Shown: positions 1 to 8,639, counted from the first letter of the stretch. The stretch is 64,000 nt of DNA from an uncultured Candidatus Saccharibacteria bacterium (GCA_938033695.1 CALHKE010000011.1:1-64000); one strand, 5' to 3'. Notes: generated by a model from the letters alone, not told the origin. Numbers and translations are program-made.

Positions 1-462
1 CATTGATTTCGAGCAGATAAGGATTAGGCAAATGGCAACAATCCCTCCCATTTCTTCGGAAAGAGCGGAAAAAATAAAGTCATTTTCCACAATAGGAATC
101 TTATTGGGCAGTCCCTGAAAAAGGCCGAGTCCCAAAAATCCGCCGGTACCTATTGCAAAGAGAGATTGGGTAATCTGATAGCCCTTCGGAGAATCAGGAT
201 AAAAATAATGTTTGCGATCGAAGCGTGAAATCAGATTGATACTAGAATTAAGAGCGAGCCCTGCACGAGTGGCGAGACGCACGGCTTCCTGATTCAAGCG
301 TGGCAACATGCCTGGCAGAGCATATTCGACTGGCGAAACACAAGAATTTGGCTCCTTGCCGCGAGCATCATTGTCGACTTCAGAAAAAAGTTTAGTCTTG
401 GTCGCGAGCTGAACGTGGCATTCGATACCGATAGTAATTTCGTAAGCTGAATTTTCTGACAT
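1..462 (-). CDS. gatB: GatB N-terminal part joined in frame to an FtsW/RodA (SEDS) fragment
   Basis: From the ATG at 462 the first ~99 residues are the N-terminus of GatB, the amidotransferase subunit that binds and activates mischarged Glu-tRNA(Gln)/Asp-tRNA(Asn): [22 protein letters not shown] and [13 protein letters not shown] are GatB signatures. From position ~166 down to 1 the same frame reads [35 protein letters not shown] and a hydrophobic segment, which is the family signature of the FtsW/RodA/SpoVE flippase-polymerases. The two parts meet at GYQITQ, which both families share. The start overlaps the stop of the upstream gene as TAATG. The GatB identity of the first part is secure; the fusion is probably not a real gene but a misjoin at a contig edge. 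The frame runs off the window. Confidence 0.85.
   Translation of the reverse strand, partial: MSENSAYEITIGIECHVQLATKTKLFSEVDNDARGKEPNSCVSPVEYALPGMLPRLNQEAVRLATRAGLALNSSINLISRFDRKHYFYPDSPKGYQITQSLFAIGTGGFLGLGLFQGLPNKIPIVENDFIFSALSEEMGGIVAICLILICSKSM
166..183 (-). other. Junction between gatB and SEDS sequence
   Basis: These 18 bases encode GYQITQ, the stretch common to GatB (after PDSPK) and to Gram-positive-type FtsW/RodA proteins (before SLFAIGTGG). A short identical block like this is where an assembler or a recombination event could switch templates. The complete ftsW at 35.0-36.6 kb has a different sequence here, so the fragment did not come from it. Confidence 0.6.
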
Positions 463-881
463 TAGATAGCTCCTAAATCTTTTAATGCTTGTTTGTAGGT
501 TTCTAAAGCGCGACGACTTTGATTGTAATCGAGTTGGAAGTTTTGCTCGTGAGCAATTTGATTGCGCTTTTTATGAACATACCAGACGGAATTCAATTCA
601 GAAAAACGCTGACCGGAAGCCTTCAGGCGTTCACCCATAGTCTTGCCCGGAACACCGAGCTCCATCATCGCCTTATCGAGCAACTTATCGGCTTCAATGA
701 GGGCATAATTAAAACTCAAGGGATTATCCCGTGAAAGATTATTTTCAATTCGCAGGAAGTTGGCTTGGTAATCTTCCTTATCAAAAGTATGAGTGCGGTT
801 ACCGAGTTGGGAAATTGAGATAAAAACCAAAATCCCTACAATTAGAACCGCAATTAGGAGAAAGAAAACTGGGGAATTCAT
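462..881 (-). CDS. Membrane-anchored HEPN-like protein within the gat operon
   Basis: 139 residues. An N-terminal membrane helix (about residues 4-24) is followed by a soluble helical domain containing [13 protein letters not shown], a GKTMGERLK segment and [10 protein letters not shown]. The RNQIAH stretch fits the R-x4-6-H motif of HEPN domains, which occur in RNases and nucleotide-binding proteins. No biochemical role can be read from the sequence. Its ATG overlaps the gatA stop as ATGA and its stop overlaps the gatB start as TAATG, so it is translationally coupled with the amidotransferase. Its insertion between gatA and gatB is the odd point. The HEPN assignment is by motif only; the domain could be another four-helix fold. 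Confidence 0.75.
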   Translation of the reverse strand: MNSPVFFLLIAVLIVGILVFISISQLGNRTHTFDKEDYQANFLRIENNLSRDNPLSFNYALIEADKLLDKAMMELGVPGKTMGERLKASGQRFSELNSVWYVHKKRNQIAHEQNFQLDYNQSRRALETYKQALKDLGAI

Positions 882-2257
882 GAGAAATTCTCCTTGGCAA
901 ATTGCAAGAGGTTTTTATCACTGCGGCGTGGGCCGATTAATTGTAAGCCGACTGGAAGTTCATCCTTATCGCGATTGATTGGAATGGCTAAACTTGGTAA
1001 GCCTGCGAGATTGATCGGTACGCTCATCACATCTTCTAAGTACATGGCGACCGGGTCATTAACTTTTTCACCCAATTTGAAGGCTGGGGACGGTGAAACT
1101 GGCGTGAGGATATAATCACATTTTTCAAAAGCCTCTTCATAAGCCTTGATAATGAGCGTACGGACTTTTTGAGCCTTGAGATAGTAGGCGTCATAAAAAC
1201 CACTACTTAGAACGAAGTTGCCGATCATGATACGACGCTTGTTTTCTGGCATAAAGCCATCGTTGCGGCTGAGACCAAAAACTTCTTCGATATTGTGAGC
1301 TTCAGAACTGCGATAGCCATAGCGAATGCCGTCATAACGTGAGAGATTGGAGGCCACTTCGGCTGGTACCACGACATAATAGACGGCAAGTGCATATTTA
1401 AGGACTGGCATGGAGAGCTCGACAATTTCGTGACCTTCGGCTTTCAGTTTTTCGATCTGATTTTTCATGGCCTCGCGAATTTCCGGGGCGACATTATCGT
1501 TATCGAAATCTCGAATCACCCCGATACGTTTTTTAGCATCAGTCTCGACCTTGGTTTCATTATAAAAATCTGGCAGAGTAGTGGAATCTTTTTCATCCTG
1601 ACCGCTAGTAATCGACATCAGGAGGTCAAGGTCTTCCGGATTTTGAGTAAAGAAACCAATTACATCAGTACTGGAAGCCATAGCTACCACACCATAACGC
1701 GAAATCGTGCCGTAAGTAGGCTTCAGACCATAGACGCCGTTAAAGGAAGCTGGCTGGCGAATCGAACCACCAGTGTCGGTACCAGTGGCAAAAGGCACAA
1801 TATCTAGTGCAACGGCAGCAGCAGAGCCACCAGAAGAACCACCAGCGACTCGTTCAAAATCTTTGGCGTTGTGAGTAGGACCAAAGAAAGAATTTTCCGT
1901 GGAAGAACCGTGAGCAAAGGCATCAAGATTGGTACGGCCGATCATAATGGCGCCTTCGGATTCTAGTTTCGCGACAGTAGTGGAGTCGATTGGCGAACGG
2001 AGATTGGAAAGAATCTTAGAGGCGGCCGTGGTATTTCCCTGTTTACTCAGGAAGTTATCCTTGAGAGCATATGGCACACCAGCGAGTCGCCCGACCGATT
2101 CGCCATTCTGGATTTTTTGGTCGATTTCGGCAGCCTTTTTTAAAGCTTCCTCTTCGTTCAGTGAAATAAAAATGTTGTGGCTGGCGTATTTTTTGGCCTT
2201 TTCTAAGGCTTCCTTTACCAAAGAAACCGCAGAGGTATGTAAATCAGCTATTTTCAT
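878..2257 (-). CDS. gatA: Aspartyl/glutamyl-tRNA amidotransferase subunit A
   Basis: 459 residues, normal length for GatA. It hydrolyses glutamine (or asparagine) to supply ammonia for converting Glu-tRNA(Gln) to Gln-tRNA(Gln) in the GatCAB complex in the cytoplasm. The amidase-signature domain carries GVPYALKDN with Lys66, AGGSSGGSAAAVA with the cis-serine Ser141, and TDTGGSIRQPA with the nucleophile Ser165; the Lys-Ser-Ser spacing matches known GatA proteins. Starts at the ATG that overlaps the gatC stop (TAATG) and ends in TGA overlapping the next gene (ATGA). It belongs to the gatC-gatA-HEPN-gatB operon. Confidence 0.97.
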   Translation of the reverse strand: MKIADLHTSAVSLVKEALEKAKKYASHNIFISLNEEEALKKAAEIDQKIQNGESVGRLAGVPYALKDNFLSKQGNTTAASKILSNLRSPIDSTTVAKLESEGAIMIGRTNLDAFAHGSSTENSFFGPTHNAKDFERVAGGSSGGSAAAVALDIVPFATGTDTGGSIRQPASFNGVYGLKPTYGTISRYGVVAMASSTDVIGFFTQNPEDLDLLMSITSGQDEKDSTTLPDFYNETKVETDAKKRIGVIRDFDNDNVAPEIREAMKNQIEKLKAEGHEIVELSMPVLKYALAVYYVVVPAEVASNLSRYDGIRYGYRSSEAHNIEEVFGLSRNDGFMPENKRRIMIGNFVLSSGFYDAYYLKAQKVRTLIIKAYEEAFEKCDYILTPVSPSPAFKLGEKVNDPVAMYLEDVMSVPINLAGLPSLAIPINRDKDELPVGLQLIGPRRSDKNLLQFAKENFS

Positions 2258-2544
2258 TAGAGAACCTTCTGTACTTTAATCATATTTTGAGCTTGATCAG
2301 GCGCAAGAGCGAGAAGTTGCTCGCGGGTAGCATCCTGAGGCTTAATTTCATCAGCACGCCAAACATTTTCCATTTCAAAAACCTGATAGGTCGGCTCTAC
2401 CCCTGTAGTATCGAGCTCGTCAAGCTGAGAAATGTAGCCCACGATATTAGTGACGTCCTGCTGAAGGGCGGAAATTTCGGCATCCGTGAGCTGCAAATTG
2501 GACAGCTTGGCTAAGTGTAAAATATCATCGCGCGTATTATTCAT
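2257..2544 (-). CDS. gatC: Aspartyl/glutamyl-tRNA amidotransferase subunit C
   Basis: 95 residues, the usual GatC size. GatC is the small belt-like subunit that wraps GatA and GatB and stabilises the complex. The pattern IHLAKLSNLQLTDAEI-type helix, a central VGYISQLDELDTTGVEPTY and the C-terminal MIKVQKVL are characteristic. It is the first gene of the operon. A TATAAT with a TGG extension lies 7 bases before the ATG and there is no Shine-Dalgarno sequence, so the message is probably leaderless. Confidence 0.95.
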   Translation of the reverse strand: MNNTRDDILHLAKLSNLQLTDAEISALQQDVTNIVGYISQLDELDTTGVEPTYQVFEMENVWRADEIKPQDATREQLLALAPDQAQNMIKVQKVL

Positions 2545-2551
2545 AAGATAT

Positions 2552-2560
2552 ATTATACCA
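2552..2560 (-). promoter_or_regulatory. gatC promoter, extended -10
   Basis: On the minus strand the sequence reads TGGTATAAT followed by 7 bases and the gatC ATG. The spacing puts the predicted transcription start at the start codon. Confidence 0.65.
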
Positions 2561-2606
2561 TTTTTTTGATTCGATTATTTTATAAAAATTAGTGTATATT
2601 TATAGT

Positions 2607-2942
2607 ATGGATTACTTAGAAAGGGCAAAATTAATTAATAAGGTCATCGAAGATGGCCACGAAATCATCGATAAAATGCGTCCTATCTCCAAACTTTCTG
2701 AATTAGAAGAATTAGCACTCGATATTGATAGCTACGCTGATTTTGTAAATGAAAATTTTGGTGAACCATCCGATGTTAGTGATGGAAAGTGGTGCAGTTT
2801 AATGACCTCTCTTTATGTGGCGCTGGATTGGAAAAGAAATTCACTTTACCCAGAAAATTCAGATTACGAGCCTACACAAAATCTTGCGAAGCAATTCATG
2901 GATGGTTTTATCGATGAACTTGATGGTGAAAGTTGGGTGTAG
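2607..2942 (+). CDS. Hypothetical small acidic protein, paralogue of the 3878 gene
   Basis: 111 residues from the ATG at 2607, preferred over a GTG at 2592 because a TATATT box ends 6 bases before it, as in many genes here. Acidic, helical, no membrane segment or signal peptide. The stretch YADFVNENFGEPSDVSDGKWCSL resembles YTNFINNEFGIIDDFSEKNEKYC in the protein starting at 3878, and the distances to the N-terminus agree, so the two are diverged paralogues. The family is not recognised. Size, charge and clustering with other orphan genes recall immunity proteins, but nothing in the sequence proves this. Confidence 0.6.
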   Translation: MDYLERAKLINKVIEDGHEIIDKMRPISKLSELEELALDIDSYADFVNENFGEPSDVSDGKWCSLMTSLYVALDWKRNSLYPENSDYEPTQNLAKQFMDGFIDELDGESWV

Positions 2943-2974
2943 TTTTTTTAAAATCTCTTAAATCTATGGCGTGG

Positions 2975-3001
2975 AATTAATTAATTAATTAATTAATTAA
3001 T
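2975..3001. repeat. AATT tetranucleotide repeat
   Basis: About six and a half perfect copies of AATT in the gap between two convergent small genes. It lies outside reading frames and away from any promoter, so slippage would not obviously switch a gene. Confidence 0.8.
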
Positions 3002-3012
3002 AGAGCAAGGGA

Positions 3013-3324
3013 TCAAGCTAACTTATTCTTTAATTTTTGATAAGATTCCTGCATCATAGCTAAATATTTCTGTTTATCAGCTAAATTTGGTTCCACAAAA
3101 CCATCACTTGATGCATTCATCATAAAGAAGTCGGCATCTTTAGCTGGATCCGGTAGAAGTAAAAATGGACTAGATTCGTAGCTAAATTTATCTTTCAAAC
3201 TCCACATTTCCTGCTCAAAATTATTATAATCCTGCACCGAAAATTCAGAGGCTAGTTTTAAAAGATATTTTTCGTAGAGCTTTAGAATTTCCTGAAGTAT
3301 TTGATTGTCCATACTAATATTCAT
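3013..3324 (-). CDS. Hypothetical protein
   Basis: 103 residues, soluble and helical, with two ends rich in Leu, Lys and Tyr and a central segment FLLLPDPAKDADFFMMNASSDGFVEPN. A second ATG four codons in (at 3312) is an alternative start. No family recognised. It converges with the 2607 gene and lies in a cluster of four orphan genes between gatC and the coiled-coil gene. Confidence 0.5.
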   Translation of the reverse strand: MNISMDNQILQEILKLYEKYLLKLASEFSVQDYNNFEQEMWSLKDKFSYESSPFLLLPDPAKDADFFMMNASSDGFVEPNLADKQKYLAMMQESYQKLKNKLA

Positions 3325-3354
3325 ATTAACACGGAAAAATTCAAAAAGTGCCTA

Positions 3355-3675
3355 CTAAGTGATTCGTGCTAATGAGAAAATATATTCAAAATCGTCAAAA
3401 TTTTTAGAGCTAAAGAAATAATCATGATTACACTTGAATCTATCCAGAATCGTAATTCCTAATTCATTAACAAAAATCCTCCTCTCAGCGTCCATATCGT
3501 CGAATTGATAATCCCTACAAATTAAAATATAATTATCGCCAATAATATTTTTTAATTTATAAATCTTACAATCTGGTTCAAAATCAATGATATCTACAAA
3601 AGTCAGGTTTTCACCAACATTAAAAGAGTTTGCGATTTTTTCTACTTCTTTTTTGCTTAAGATTCTCATAGTCAT
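3355..3675 (-). CDS. Hypothetical protein
   Basis: About 106 residues from the ATG at 3675 (another ATG at 3669). Mixed alpha/beta pattern: FVDIIDFEPDCKIYKLKN, IICRDYQFDDMDAERRIFV and a C-terminal DYFFSSKNFDDFEYIFSLA. No signal peptide, no membrane segment, no known motif. The gene is AT-rich and shares its strand with the gene at 3013, 30 bases downstream. Confidence 0.5.
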   Translation of the reverse strand: MTMRILSKKEVEKIANSFNVGENLTFVDIIDFEPDCKIYKLKNIIGDNYILICRDYQFDDMDAERRIFVNELGITILDRFKCNHDYFFSSKNFDDFEYIFSLARIT

Positions 3676-3747
3676 ACTATATAACAAATAAAATAGGCTA
3701 GTAAACTTGGTTCAGTTAAACAATTAAGAAAGGCCCCTAAAACAAAA

Positions 3748-3806
3748 AGAACAATCCCGTAAAATAGTAGTTAGCAATAACAACTAAATAAAGAAAGGAT
3801 TGTTCT
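3748..3806. repeat. Inverted repeat in the leader of the 3878 gene
   Basis: AGAACAATCC at 3748-3757 is the exact reverse complement of GGATTGTTCT at 3797-3806, with an AGTT/AACT pair inside. It could fold as a leader hairpin or serve as a protein-binding site. Confidence 0.45.
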
Positions 3807-3864
3807 GGATTGTTTAGTTAAGCCATATAATGGATTATACTTCAAGGTATTTTCTAAAAAATGA

Positions 3865-3870
3865 TATACT
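3865..3870 (+). promoter_or_regulatory. -10 box (TATACT) of the 3878 gene
   Basis: TGATATACT, an extended -10, ends 7 bases before the ATG at 3878. This supports that ATG over the upstream in-frame ATG at 3830. Confidence 0.5.
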
Positions 3871-3877
3871 AAAATTA

Positions 3878-4198
3878 ATGAATAGCAATGCAATAGAATT
3901 AGCAGTTAAGCAAGGCGAAAGTCTAGCGAATAAAATCAACCTAGCCAAGACAACAACCCAACTAGATACTCTATACAAAGAAGTTGAAAATTATACAAAT
4001 TTTATTAATAACGAATTTGGTATTATTGACGATTTCTCTGAAAAGAATGAAAAATATTGTGAACTATCTTTTTATGCGTATATGGCAGTCAATGAAAAAA
4101 GTGATAACCTAGAATATTACAATGCTCATCCCGAAGAGATAGCTTCTGGAGTCGAAGATTTTCTAGATTATCTAAAATCAATGAAATGGCTTACATAA
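3878..4198 (+). CDS. Hypothetical small protein, paralogue of the 2607 gene
   Basis: 106 residues from the ATG at 3878. An in-frame ATG at 3830 would add 16 residues, but the shorter start fits the -10 spacing and the alignment with the 2607 paralogue, where the YxxFxNxxFG motif falls about 45 residues from the start in both. Acidic and helical, no signal or membrane segment, no recognised domain. It converges with the coiled-coil gene ending at 4241. Confidence 0.55.
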   Translation: MNSNAIELAVKQGESLANKINLAKTTTQLDTLYKEVENYTNFINNEFGIIDDFSEKNEKYCELSFYAYMAVNEKSDNLEYYNAHPEEIASGVEDFLDYLKSMKWLT

Positions 4199-4228
4199 AA
4201 AAATACCGACCAACTAAATGATCGGTAT
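4196..4228 (-). terminator. Terminator of the 4241-5443 gene
   Basis: On the minus strand ATACCGATC and its complement around a short loop are followed by a run of seven T. Confidence 0.75.
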
Positions 4229-4240
4229 GTGCTAATTAGA

Positions 4241-5443
4241 TTAATGACCTGGACCGGTATACATATTATCGTTTTTATGCTTAGAACTATCTTCTATACG
4301 ATCAGGTTCATTTGGATATAGACGTTTATCACTATTTCCATAGTGATTATGTCCTCCTTTTTCATGGAAATTATTTTTTGATTCAAAACCATGATAATCT
4401 CTTATTAAAGTCTGACCTTCATTTTTACCCAATCCCTGTCGAAACATCACATTATGTCCATTTCCAGCACTGTCAAAAATTGTTCCAGTACTAAGTTCGG
4501 TCCACCCGCCATTCGACTTCCTTTCACCAGTCTTTCGATCTGTATAATTTTGGCTACCATGTTTTTCAAATGCATCACGGCTATAAGTCTTATTTCCAGA
4601 CTGATCTAATGCGACATGCCCATGGAATAAACCATCACCGGAACCGAGGCCACCATGATAAACTTGAGTAGTTCCATCTGCTTTCTTAACGATTTTAGCG
4701 TCTTGTCTATTAAGATAGCTAACTCCTGCCTTATCCAGAATGCGATCTCGCTCTTTTTGATTATTCGCTTTAATCTCATTCAGCTTTCTTTGACACTCAT
4801 CCTTTAGCCGCTCAAATTCCGCTTGGGCAGAATCAAATTCAGCCTTGTAAGCATCTCTTTCGGCCTTAGCATTTTTAAATTCAGTCTCAGCAGATTCATG
4901 CAACATTTTTGCATTATTAAAGTTGCTTTTAGCAGACTGAAATGAGTTGCCATGCGAACTAGATGTTTGCCATTTTGCATTAGCCTTGGCATTATTGATT
5001 TCCTGAATAAGTCTTCCGACCTCAGCATTCAGGTCATCTCGCCGATCCTTATGCATATGGCCTTCACTAGCATACATTGGGGCATCCGCCTTATTGCCAT
5101 ATTCGTAAGCCGCACTAGCACTATCGAAACAATTTTTCATCATTTCATGTTCCATGTCGGCTTCTTGGCGAATTTGATTAATCCTGGAACTATTTTCCTG
5201 ACAAAGCCGATTAAAGTCGGCCCAGATAGCATCCCTACTATCTTTAGACTGTTGCATACTTTCGAATTCTCGATTCATTTCTTCTCGAGCAGCCACTCTT
5301 TGATCCCATGCTGACTGCATCTTGTCGTGAGCTTCGTTTGCACGATTTCTTGCATCAACATATTTCTGGAATGCAGCCTGCTTGCGCCCAAAAGCTTCCT
5401 GCTTACGAGCAAATAAATTGTCCAATTCGACACTTCTTGGCAT
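4241..5443 (-). CDS. Coiled-coil protein with Gly/His-rich C-terminal domain
   Basis: 400 residues from the ATG at 5443, which follows AGAAAGG by 12 bases; upstream TTG and GTG codons are less likely starts. Residues ~1-245 are a highly charged coiled coil (ARKQEAFGRKQAAF, then RLKDECQRKLNEIKANNQKERD). Residues ~250-400 form a different, Gly-, His- and Asn-rich domain: GVSYLNRQDAKI, TTQVYHGGLGSGDGLFHGHV, SGTIFDSAGNGHNVMFRQG. There is no signal peptide or membrane helix. Function unknown. Its RBS region resembles those of the two coiled-coil genes at 17.5 and 18.2 kb, suggesting a related set. The modular form is compatible with an effector or cytoskeletal-type protein; neither is shown. Confidence 0.75.
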   Translation of the reverse strand: MPRSVELDNLFARKQEAFGRKQAAFQKYVDARNRANEAHDKMQSAWDQRVAAREEMNREFESMQQSKDSRDAIWADFNRLCQENSSRINQIRQEADMEHEMMKNCFDSASAAYEYGNKADAPMYASEGHMHKDRRDDLNAEVGRLIQEINNAKANAKWQTSSSHGNSFQSAKSNFNNAKMLHESAETEFKNAKAERDAYKAEFDSAQAEFERLKDECQRKLNEIKANNQKERDRILDKAGVSYLNRQDAKIVKKADGTTQVYHGGLGSGDGLFHGHVALDQSGNKTYSRDAFEKHGSQNYTDRKTGERKSNGGWTELSTGTIFDSAGNGHNVMFRQGLGKNEGQTLIRDYHGFESKNNFHEKGGHNHYGNSDKRLYPNEPDRIEDSSKHKNDNMYTGPGH

Positions 5444-5579
5444 ATTAGTCACCAACCTTTCTTAAAGAACAAAGCTATGTTTTTAGCTTAACGTAGAAAC
5501 AAATATATTCTACAATATTTTATATAAAAAATCAAGCAATTTATTGTTGGCTTGATAGTTTTACATACTAAAATTAAGA

Positions 5580-5605
5580 AAACTACCTTTTAGGTAGCTT
5601 TCTTG
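5580..5605 (-). terminator. Terminator downstream of the ABC transporter operon
   Basis: On the minus strand AGCTACCT, loop AAA, AGGTAGTT, then TTCTTAATTTT. A second hairpin, AGTTAAGG with CCTTAACT, lies just upstream at about 5616-5639. Confidence 0.55.
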
Positions 5606-5686
5606 ATCTATTCAAGTTAAGGATTTTTAACCTTAACTAATATTTTTTTCAAGTCGCAGCGGACTTGCTTTTCGGAAATGACTTCC

Positions 5687-7873
5687 TTAATCTCGGCGGA
5701 GTTGTTTTTCAGAGATGATGCGCTTGCTACTAATATAAGTCAGGAGGAAATATCCACCATAAATCAGCACAATCATCGAAACGGTCATTGGGATCGAAGC
5801 GAGGAGTCCGTCAGAGCCGAATGATTCAATAATACTCGAGGCGAACATGATACCAAAAATGGAATGGATGATGCCGATAAGTAATGGCGCAATAAAGAAG
5901 ATTGCGATCTGGACGAAGAGTGCACGGTTCAACATCTTATTACTGGCGCCGAGGCGACGTAAAGCAGCATATTTTTCAGTATTATCGGAAGATTCAGAAA
6001 GTTGCTTAAGGGCCAGAATCGCAGCAGAAGAAATAAGGAAGATAGTACCGAGGTAGAAGCCAACGAAAGTGGCAATGGCTTGCATGCCGACCATACCAGA
6101 TTTTACTAATAATTTGGTGTAAAAATTAATGGCAACACCGCTTGGACGATCAGCTTTTCTGTCCGAGCTTTCGGATTTCTGTGTGGCCTCTTCAGATGAA
6201 TTAACCCCATTGACGGATAAGCCTCCGAGGTCGAAAGCCTTGCGTAAATCATCATCAATCTTTTCGGCAGTGCGAGTACCGCTGAGATTATAGTTCATCA
6301 ACATGGCCTGAGTACCGATTGGCTGATCAGTAATTACGTTATCAGGAACGACGAGGATGCCAGTATTAGACTTAAAACCAGATGAAGTAACGAAGCCTTC
6401 TTGATGCTTCTTATAGGCTGGAGTAAGAGTGAAATTACGATATTTAATTTGGGTATTATCTGCAAGAGTTTTGTCGAGAATCTCCGCCATAGTCTTAAAG
6501 TCGGCCAGGAACTGATATTGATTATCTTTCAAGTGAATTTCATCACGATGATAGAGCTTAGCGAGCTTATTATAATCAGAGACACGAACCATTGGCACAG
6601 TGGTTTTCGACATGAAGGCTTCCACAGTTCCCGTCATAACTCCTGACGGTAAAATTTGACCATAAGTGAATTTACTATCAGCATAAACATTCAACTCCAG
6701 ATGATCTTTGATATCTTTCGCAAGGTCTGGGTTTTGATTAATCAAAATTTGATAGAGAGATTGCTTCATGTAGGCCTGGGAAGTGGCGAGAGCAGCTTTC
6801 CCCTGGTCGTTAGACATTTGGGATAAATAACCAACAGTACTATTCGAGCCGTAAACCGCGAGATAATCGGTCAGTTCGGTCATGGCATCGACTGGCGTAT
6901 TGTAAGCTAGCTCCTTTTTCATCGACTCATTGATCGAGAAACAGAGTGAAAGAATACTAATCGTGAGAAACAGCAAGAGACTAATCAAGGACATGGAAAC
7001 TACGGCAGTATTCACCTTGCTGGAAATTTGACGGAAGACGAAGGAATTCAGACCCTTGAAATAGAACTTCTTGCTGCGGGTGACAATTTCCATAATCAAA
7101 CCAGATAGCGACCAGAAAATCAGGAAGGTGGTGACTACACCAGCAATAACCGGCCAGAGGAGATTATAGACACGATCCATGAGAGAGACTTTGTCATTAT
7201 TCACCCACCAATAAGCATAACCAAGTACCGAAGCAGAAACTATAAAGATAATGGCGCGAAATACTGGGTTTTTCAGGAAAGCCTTTTCGGATTTCTTGCT
7301 ACCTTGAAGTAGTTCGATAATTTTCAAGCGACCGACAATGATAGTATTGAAGAAAATCACAATGAGATAGATGAGGCCGAAGTAAAGAATGGTATCGAAG
7401 AAGGCTTTCTCTGAGAAGACGAAGGTAAATTTGTCCATGTTTGCTTCAAAAAGCTTGGCGATTAGGACACTAATCAACTGGGAAACGCCGATGCCAAGTA
7501 GAAGTCCTACGCCGAGGGAAATTACGCCAATCATCAGAGTTTCGAAGAAGAGGAGACGGGAGATTTTACGTTTACTCATACCGAGAGTGAGATAGATGGC
7601 GAATTCTTTATTGCGTCGCTTGATTAGGAAGCGGGAGGCGTAGATAATCAAAGCACCGAGAATAAAGACCACGAGGACACTCATACCAGAGAGAATTTTC
7701 GCGAGCAAATCGACGATGAGTTTTCTGGAATTATTTAATTCAAGCACAGCCGCTTGAGAGCCGACGGAATTAAAAACATAGAAGAGCGTAACACCGAGTA
7801 CTAACGTAAAGAAATAAATCGCATAATCCTTGATGCTGCGCGTAATATTTCGAAACGAAAGCTTAAATAACAT
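5687..7873 (-). CDS. ABC transporter permease, FtsX/BceB-like
   Basis: 728 residues from the ATG at 7873, which overlaps the ATPase stop by 11 bases; a GTG 15 bases upstream is possible. The layout is FtsX/MacB-like: a first membrane helix (~20-42), three helices at ~65-180 (first FtsX domain), two at ~208-270, one at ~295-320, a large extracellular segment (~325-600), and three C-terminal helices (~605-720) around ALRRLGASNKMLNRALFVQ. The ~10-helix pattern and long external domain resemble BceB-type permeases that detect or remove antimicrobial peptides and lipid II-binding antibiotics. No sensor kinase or regulator lies next to it, so the substrate is open. Confidence 0.88.
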   Translation of the reverse strand: MLFKLSFRNITRSIKDYAIYFFTLVLGVTLFYVFNSVGSQAAVLELNNSRKLIVDLLAKILSGMSVLVVFILGALIIYASRFLIKRRNKEFAIYLTLGMSKRKISRLLFFETLMIGVISLGVGLLLGIGVSQLISVLIAKLFEANMDKFTFVFSEKAFFDTILYFGLIYLIVIFFNTIIVGRLKIIELLQGSKKSEKAFLKNPVFRAIIFIVSASVLGYAYWWVNNDKVSLMDRVYNLLWPVIAGVVTTFLIFWSLSGLIMEIVTRSKKFYFKGLNSFVFRQISSKVNTAVVSMSLISLLLFLTISILSLCFSINESMKKELAYNTPVDAMTELTDYLAVYGSNSTVGYLSQMSNDQGKAALATSQAYMKQSLYQILINQNPDLAKDIKDHLELNVYADSKFTYGQILPSGVMTGTVEAFMSKTTVPMVRVSDYNKLAKLYHRDEIHLKDNQYQFLADFKTMAEILDKTLADNTQIKYRNFTLTPAYKKHQEGFVTSSGFKSNTGILVVPDNVITDQPIGTQAMLMNYNLSGTRTAEKIDDDLRKAFDLGGLSVNGVNSSEEATQKSESSDRKADRPSGVAINFYTKLLVKSGMVGMQAIATFVGFYLGTIFLISSAAILALKQLSESSDNTEKYAALRRLGASNKMLNRALFVQIAIFFIAPLLIGIIHSIFGIMFASSIIESFGSDGLLASIPMTVSMIVLIYGGYFLLTYISSKRIISEKQLRRD

Positions 7874-8639
7874 CAGCGTCGCCTCCACCTAGGGTAGACA
7901 TCACGCGGATGATTTCGTCAAAGAATTCCTTACGAGTTTTCTTTTCGCGGTGAATTTCATCGTAAATTTGACCGTCCTTGATGAAAATAATACGAGAAGC
8001 AAAGCTGGCCGAGAAAGCATCGTGAGTGACCATGAGAATGGTGGCCTGAAGTTCTTGATTCAGATAATCGAAGCGCTCAAGGAGAAGTTTAGAAGATTTT
8101 GAATCGAGTGCACCAGTTGGCTCATCAGCAAGGACTAACTTCGGATTAGTGATAATAGCACGAGCAGAGGCGACGCGTTGTTTTTGGCCACCTGAGAGTT
8201 GATATGGGAATTTCTGTAAAATGGCTTCAATATCAAGATTTTTAGCGACAGCTTTAACTCTTTCATCAATTTCAGAAGCCTTGACGTTCTGAATAGAAAG
8301 TGCCAATGCAATATTTTCGTAGGCAGTGAGGTTATCGAGGAGATTAAAATCCTGGAAGATAAAACCAAGCGATTCGCGACGGAAGCGGTTAAGCTTTTCA
8401 CCCTTTAATTTCGTAATATCGGTACCGTCGACGAAGATTTGGCCAGAGGTCGGACGATCAATAGTGGAAATCATGTTTAAGGTAGTACTCTTACCAGAGC
8501 CGGAGGCACCCATGATGGCGAGAAACTCGCCTTTCTCTACCGAAAAAGAAAGATTATCGACGGCCTTGGTGAGGCTATTTCCCTTGCCAAAAGTCTTAGT
8601 GACTTTTTCAACAGAGAGAATTTTATTTGTATTAGCCAT
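7863..8639 (-). CDS. ABC transporter ATP-binding protein, BceA/LolD-like
   Basis: 258 residues. A complete ATP-binding cassette: Walker [10 protein letters not shown] (44-52), Q-loop FQD (Q96), signature LSGGQ (148-152), Walker B LVLADEP (168-174) and the switch histidine in VTHD (H206). The [12 protein letters not shown] and GALDSKSS segments are typical of the MacB/LolD/BceA class that partners FtsX-type permeases. It powers the permease encoded just downstream, whose start it overlaps. An AGGAGG sits just before the ATG, so this gene has a normal leader, unlike many others here. Confidence 0.93.
   Translation of the reverse strand: MANTNKILSVEKVTKTFGKGNSLTKAVDNLSFSVEKGEFLAIMGASGSGKSTTLNMISTIDRPTSGQIFVDGTDITKLKGEKLNRFRRESLGFIFQDFNLLDNLTAYENIALALSIQNVKASEIDERVKAVAKNLDIEAILQKFPYQLSGGQKQRVASARAIITNPKLVLADEPTGALDSKSSKLLLERFDYLNQELQATILMVTHDAFSASFASRIIFIKDGQIYDEIHREKKTRKEFFDEIIRVMSTLGGGDADVI

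Noticed and set aside
1..462. A genuine GatB-FtsW fusion protein
   Set aside because: The switch occurs exactly at a short sequence shared by both families, at the window edge, and would destroy GatB; a misjoin is simpler.
3830..3877. Upstream ATG at 3830 as the start of the small paralogue
   Set aside because: TATAAT overlaps that ATG, and the -10 spacing and paralogue alignment favour 3878.
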